Position numbers and translations under genes: made by a program. Under the pieces are notes generated by a model that saw only the letters and a list, made by a program, of their open reading frames with translations, did not search any database and had not been told where the DNA came from. From NCBI GenBank assembly GCA_023266165.1, contig JAHFRR010000053.1:1-8843 (forward strand): 8,843 nt of DNA, given 5' to 3'. This DNA is from Thiotrichales bacterium. Its GTDB lineage: Bacteria; Pseudomonadota; Gammaproteobacteria; Francisellales; CACEW01. This document shows, piece after piece, positions 5,594-8,843 of this stretch (the stretch's first letter is position 1; every line of letters begins with the position of its first letter).

Positions 5594-5989
5594 GTGAGCC
5601 TCAAAGATCAAGCGATGGAGTATCTCTCGCGTCGTGAGCACAGTGCGTTTGAATTAAAGCAAAAGCTCTGCGCTAAAGGCTTTCAGAGGGATGCCATCAC
5701 AGAAGTATTGGTGTGGCTTCAAGAACACCATTGTCAGAGTGACGCGAGATTTTCTGAAATGTTGATTCGACATAAAGCGCATCAAGGCTATGGGCCACGG
5801 GTGATTCGTGCATTTTTGAAATCCCATCAGATCCAAGCCGACATCATCGCAGCTGCTTTTGAAGCTTTGCAGTCTGAACTGGATTTTGAAGCGTTGCGTC
5901 AAGCGCTGATGGCAAAACTTCAGCGGCAAAAAAAATACCAAACCTCACCTGCAAAAGCCCAGCAAACGGTGTATCAGAGAGGGTTTTAG
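5594..5989 (+). CDS. recX: Regulatory protein RecX
   Basis: RecX binds RecA filaments and modulates, usually restrains, recombinase and SOS activity in the cytosol. The 131-residue all-helical product shows family landmarks in order: YLSRREHSAFELKQKLCAKG (10-29), SDARFSEMLIRHK (49-61), GYGPRVIRAFLKSHQI (65-80) and the terminal YQRGF (127-131). It is somewhat shorter than the usual 150 or so residues, mainly in the last helical repeat and the N-terminal tail, but no motif is missing. GTG at 5594 is taken as the start because the RecX helix begins almost at once; an ATG at 5615 is a less likely alternative. AGGCG (5582-5586) is a weak ribosome-binding site, and the 4-bp gap to hflC suggests translational coupling. 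Its place is unusual, as recX normally sits beside recA. Confidence 0.9.
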   Translation: MSLKDQAMEYLSRREHSAFELKQKLCAKGFQRDAITEVLVWLQEHHCQSDARFSEMLIRHKAHQGYGPRVIRAFLKSHQIQADIIAAAFEALQSELDFEALRQALMAKLQRQKKYQTSPAKAQQTVYQRGF

Positions 5990-6015
5990 AGAAGGGGCGT
6001 AAGGCGCCGCACCCG

Positions 6016-6042
6016 ATAGCACTGATTTCAGGAGAATGCTAT
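6016..6042. promoter_or_regulatory. Nested dyad, candidate operator for the efflux operon
   Basis: ATAGCA (6016-6021) and TGCTAT (6037-6042) are exact inverted copies with 15 bp between them, and the inner CTGATTTCAG (6022-6031) is itself CTGA-TT-TCAG. The right arm covers part of the -10 element, so a protein bound here would block transcription of the RND genes. No regulator gene lies next to it in the window. Confidence 0.4.
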
Positions 6043-6045
6043 ACT
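6037..6045 (+). promoter_or_regulatory. Extended -10 promoter for the RND efflux operon
   Basis: TGCTATACT fits the extended -10 pattern TGnTATAAT with one mismatch (TATACT at 6040-6045). No good -35 is seen at the usual distance (TAGCAC at 6017-6022), which extended -10 promoters often lack. Transcription would start near 6052, in GGGTGTTTTTT, giving a leader of about 40 nt before the adaptor start. Confidence 0.5.
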
Positions 6046-6093
6046 GCGGAGGGTGTTTTTTAAGATAGTTAAGATACTTGTTTGGAGTCCATT

Positions 6094-7245
6094 ATGAAAC
6101 CCTCTCGTGTACGTCATTGGTTATGGGTTGCTGGTTTGATAGGGGTTCTGATCGTCATTGTGGCAGGGGTGCTGTATTTTCCCATGAGATCTGGTGTTCA
6201 GAGTCGTATGCCGCAGTACGGCCCCGTTGTTATCCTGATGCCTGTGCAGGAAAAGCCTATGCCCTTGACGCTATCGGCTCTGGGAAGCGTGATTGCGCCT
6301 CAGTCTGTCACCGTGAGACCTCAAGTGGCAGGCGTGATTCGCTCTGTGCATTTTCACCCTGGTGAGCAGGTCCGTGCGCATCAAATCCTGTTTGTGTTGG
6401 ATCAACAATCTGAAGCAGCAGCGCTGGCACAGCAAGAGGCCGCACTTGCCAATAGCCAATCTCTCTTAGCCCGCTATCAAGCGTTGCAAAAAACAGATCC
6501 TCACGCCATCAGCGCGGCTCAAATGGAACTATACCAGTCCCAGCTCAGCCAGCAAAAGGCGTTAGTGGCAGGCGCTCAAGAGGCCTTAAATGACACCGTG
6601 ATTCGTGCGCCGTTTTCAGGGATTGTCTCGGCAGTGGCCAGCAGCAATAACACCGCATTGGCTGCCAATGATTCGGCTACTCAGATCGGTGTAGGCAGTG
6701 ATGTGAATCCAGGAGATGCCCTGGTCGATCTTGTGGGTCTGGATTCTCTGGAGGTGATCTATTCTGTCCCTCAAGAGCACAGTGCAGAGGTTCAAGTCGG
6801 GCAGGCGGTTCAGGTGTTGATACCCGGTAGGGCGACCCCTGTTTCAGGCACTGTTTCTTATATTTCCCCAACCATTAATCCCTTGACGCGGACGCTCACG
6901 GTGCATGCAAGGCTTGTGGGGCAAAGCACTTTAGGGTTAAAACCAGGGGCATTTGTCAAAATCATTCAGATCTTGGATCCTCATCGTGTTGTGCTTGCGA
7001 TACCCAGTATTGCCATTGAAGCGCAAATGGAAGGCTTTGGTGTTTTTGAGGTGCGTGATCACAAAGCTGTCTTTGTGCCTGTCACACTGGGAGATCGATC
7101 AGGCAGTTGGATTGCAGTGCGCTCAGGGCTTTCGCAGGGTGATCAGATCGTCGTGGTGGGGCAAGATCAATTGTCTGAGGGCATGCTCGTTTCTGTATCT
7201 CAAGCATCTACCCAAAAAGCGACTCAGGAATCTGTTTCATCATGA
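6094..7245 (+). CDS. RND efflux system periplasmic adaptor subunit (HlyD/AcrA type)
   Basis: This membrane-fusion protein would link the RND pump encoded next to an outer-membrane channel. The 383-residue product begins with a basic stretch and one membrane-anchoring helix (about 9-30). No lipobox cysteine is present, so it is anchored by the helix and not by lipid. The first lipoyl half is around SVTVRPQVAGVIRSVHFHPGEQV (cited by its core, residues 75-90), followed by a short Gln/Ala-rich coiled-coil hairpin (about 105-165). The second lipoyl half RAPFSGIVSA starts at 171, a beta-barrel spans about 218-300 (GLKPGAFVKI at 281-290), and a membrane-proximal domain ends the protein. About 18 extra residues rich in Ser, Asn, Thr and Ala (around 182-200) interrupt the second lipoyl half. 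Start: GGAG (6084-6087) lies 6 nt before ATG 6094. Substrate unknown. Confidence 0.92.
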   Translation: MKPSRVRHWLWVAGLIGVLIVIVAGVLYFPMRSGVQSRMPQYGPVVILMPVQEKPMPLTLSALGSVIAPQSVTVRPQVAGVIRSVHFHPGEQVRAHQILFVLDQQSEAAALAQQEAALANSQSLLARYQALQKTDPHAISAAQMELYQSQLSQQKALVAGAQEALNDTVIRAPFSGIVSAVASSNNTALAANDSATQIGVGSDVNPGDALVDLVGLDSLEVIYSVPQEHSAEVQVGQAVQVLIPGRATPVSGTVSYISPTINPLTRTLTVHARLVGQSTLGLKPGAFVKIIQILDPHRVVLAIPSIAIEAQMEGFGVFEVRDHKAVFVPVTLGDRSGSWIAVRSGLSQGDQIVVVGQDQLSEGMLVSVSQASTQKATQESVSS

Positions 7246-8843
7246 GTATTTTTGAGTTTTGCATCAAACGCCCTGTTTTTGCGACCGTGCTGAGTTTGAT
7301 TGTGGTGTTGATAGGGATTCTGGGTTATCTTCAGCTCTCCATTCGATTTGAGCCAGAGGTGTTCCATCCGCATCTAGAAGTCATGACGATCTACCCCGGG
7401 GCGAGTTCCGCTGAGGTAGAGCAAAGCGTTACCAATCCCTTAGAGAGCGCGCTGTCAGGGACGCCGGATCTCAACGCCATGAATTCTCAATCGGATGAGG
7501 GCGTCAGTGACATCAATTTGAGTTTTAAATCGATCAGCCCGCAAAACTTTGTGATTGCCCAATCTCAGGTGCTGCAAGAGATTGCCGGTGCACGATTGCC
7601 TGAGCAGGCCAATGCCCCGCAAGTTTTCAGTCGCAATAACAATGCAAATTTGATGGCGATTGCTTTTACAGACCCTCAGTTATCTGAAGTCCAGATGGCC
7701 AATTATCTCAATAACCACGTGATGACAGTGTTAGAGAAAGTCCCCGGGGTTGCAGATATCAACATGAGCGGCTACCCCTCAGCACTGCGTATTGATCTCG
7801 AGCCTCTGAAGATGGCAGAATATGGGGTGAGCCTCACGCAATTATTGCAAGTGCTCAATCAAAATAATTTATCTTTTTCCGTGGGTCAGTTGACGTCAAA
7901 ATCCCAGGTTGTGACCCTCAATGGGAATTTCAAACTCCCTGATGTAGAAAGTTTCCAAAACCTGGTGATTCAGTCCAATGCCGCGCAAAATATCAAGCTC
8001 AAAGACATTGCTCAGGTCTATGTCGGCTCGGTGAAGCCCACAGGGTGGTTTTCTCGTTTAGATGGCAAGCCTGGTTTGGCCATTCGTTTAGCCAATACGG
8101 ATGCCTCTAATCCTATTTTAGTGGGCCAAGCGGTGCGTCAGGCCTTAAAAACCTTGCAGCCCTCTATGCCTGTGGGCATGCGTGATGTCATTGTATTTGA
8201 CATCTCCAAGCCCTTACTGCAGTCGATCCAAGAAGTGGGTATCACACTGATGGAATCGATTCTTCTGGTCACCCTCATCACTTTTTTATTTTTAGGGAGC
8301 CTACGCACCACCCTGATCCCCTTGGTGACCATTCCTGTCTGTTTGATAGGAGCCTTGGGAGCCTTGTATTTTCTGGGGTTTACGCTCAATACCATGACGC
8401 TTTTGGCTCTGGTTTTGGCGGTAGGTTTAGTCGTGGATGATGCCATTGTGGTGATGGAGAATCACCATCGCCATTTAGAAGCGGGGCTCTCGCCCCTCCA
8501 AGCGGCGTTTAAAAATCTCTCTGAAATTCGATTTGCGGTGATGGGCATGACACTGGCCCTGATTGCTGTCTATCTGCCAGCAGGGTTTTTGCAAAAAAAC
8601 ACGACAGGGATCTATTATGAAGAATTTGCCTATACGCTGGCGGCAGCGGTGGGCATCTCAGGGTTTGTGGCGTTGACACTGTCTCCGATGATGTGCCATC
8701 GCTTTTTAAAAGCCCATGAGTCTGGACGCTATGCCCAGTTTCTCGAGCGTCGTTTTGAAGGGGCTAAAATCCGGTATCAAAAAATATTGGGTTGGGTTTT
8801 GTCGCATAGCTATGGGGTCGGAATTATTTTTGTGGCGGGGTTG
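7242..8843 (+). CDS. RND efflux inner-membrane permease, N-terminal half (partial)
   Basis: This is a proton-driven pump of the AcrB/MexB (HAE-RND) type; 534 codons are present of an expected 1,020-1,050, and the reading frame is open to the window edge. The N-terminus MSIFEFCIKRPVFATVLS is typical, with transmembrane helix 1 at about 12-30. A large periplasmic porter region follows (YPGASSAEVEQSVTNPLE near residue 50-67, EKVPGVADI further on). Helices 2-6 lie between about 334 and 483. Helix 4 carries the adjacent aspartates D399 and D400 in VGLVVDDAIVVMEN, equivalent to the AcrB proton-relay pair D407/D408. The ATG overlaps the adaptor stop (ATGA), so the two are translationally coupled. 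No TolC-like gene or regulator is visible before the edge. Substrate range cannot be told. Confidence 0.95.
   Translation, partial: MSIFEFCIKRPVFATVLSLIVVLIGILGYLQLSIRFEPEVFHPHLEVMTIYPGASSAEVEQSVTNPLESALSGTPDLNAMNSQSDEGVSDINLSFKSISPQNFVIAQSQVLQEIAGARLPEQANAPQVFSRNNNANLMAIAFTDPQLSEVQMANYLNNHVMTVLEKVPGVADINMSGYPSALRIDLEPLKMAEYGVSLTQLLQVLNQNNLSFSVGQLTSKSQVVTLNGNFKLPDVESFQNLVIQSNAAQNIKLKDIAQVYVGSVKPTGWFSRLDGKPGLAIRLANTDASNPILVGQAVRQALKTLQPSMPVGMRDVIVFDISKPLLQSIQEVGITLMESILLVTLITFLFLGSLRTTLIPLVTIPVCLIGALGALYFLGFTLNTMTLLALVLAVGLVVDDAIVVMENHHRHLEAGLSPLQAAFKNLSEIRFAVMGMTLALIAVYLPAGFLQKNTTGIYYEEFAYTLAAAVGISGFVALTLSPMMCHRFLKAHESGRYAQFLERRFEGAKIRYQKILGWVLSHSYGVGIIFVAGL

Larger units (their letters stand above)
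6010..6061 (+). terminator. Candidate intrinsic terminator after recX
   Basis: CACCC (6010-6014) pairs with GGGTG (6051-6055), which is followed directly by six T (6056-6061). Inside, ATAGCA/TGCTAT and CTGA/TCAG extend the stem, with unequal internal loops. A competing pairing CCGC (6007-6010) with GCGG (6046-6049) excludes the basal stem. The hairpin plus T-run fits termination of the hflKC-recX message, but the broken stem lowers confidence. It overlaps the promoter of the next operon. Confidence 0.45.

Noticed and set aside
8138..8446. Open frame of 102 codons on the minus strand inside the RND permease
   Set aside because: It lies opposite conserved transmembrane helices 2-4 and its composition (Lys, Arg, Thr, Pro rich) is what an antisense reading of membrane codons gives.
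8483..8496. GGGGC-TCTC-GCCCC hairpin in the RND permease gene
   Set aside because: Only 5 bp, inside a conserved coding region, with no T-run after it.

Overview
The window looks like a stretch of gammaproteobacterial chromosome of roughly 50% GC. The main clue is the run miaA-hfq-hflK-hflC, an arrangement typical of Gammaproteobacteria. Hfq and HflK resemble their Escherichia coli counterparts but differ at several positions, so I place this in a divergent, unnamed gammaproteobacterium. A genus cannot be read from this sequence. All genes use the standard code, and no rRNA, tRNA, CRISPR array, transposase or integrase was seen.

Layout. (1) 1-235: the 3' end of pdxJ (vitamin B6 synthesis) on the + strand. 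It runs tail-to-tail into a class I SAM-dependent methyltransferase on the - strand (225-851), and the two overlap by 11 bp. (2) 852-971: a divergent intergenic region with a good sigma70-type promoter facing right. (3) 978-5989: a tightly packed + strand series made of a YhcG/DUF1016-type PD-(D/E)XK nuclease, miaA, hfq, hflK, hflC and recX. The nuclease stop overlaps the miaA start by 4 bp, 13 bp separate miaA from the preferred hfq start, and 4 bp separate hflC from recX. (4) 5990-6093: a compact intergenic region with nested dyads, a hairpin followed by six T, and an extended -10 promoter, all overlapping. (5) 6094-8843: an RND efflux operon, with the periplasmic adaptor overlapping the inner-membrane permease by 4 bp (ATGA). 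The permease runs off the window.

How the genes fit together. MiaA (tRNA A37 prenylation) and Hfq (RNA chaperone) act on RNA. HflK and HflC form the membrane SPFH complex that surrounds and modulates the FtsH protease. RecX modulates RecA. Compared with the E. coli order (mutL-miaA-hfq-hflX-hflK-hflC), mutL is replaced by the DUF1016 nuclease, hflX is absent, and recX (usually next to recA) sits at the end. The efflux pair appears to be a separate transcription unit.

The most interesting points are the nuclease gene joined translationally to miaA, a short Hfq with altered RNA-face residues and a one-residue loop insertion, two perfect or near-perfect palindromes inside variable coding regions (nuclease linker and HflK tail), and the overlapping terminator, operator and promoter signals before the efflux operon. 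No intergenic stretch exceeds 300 bases.
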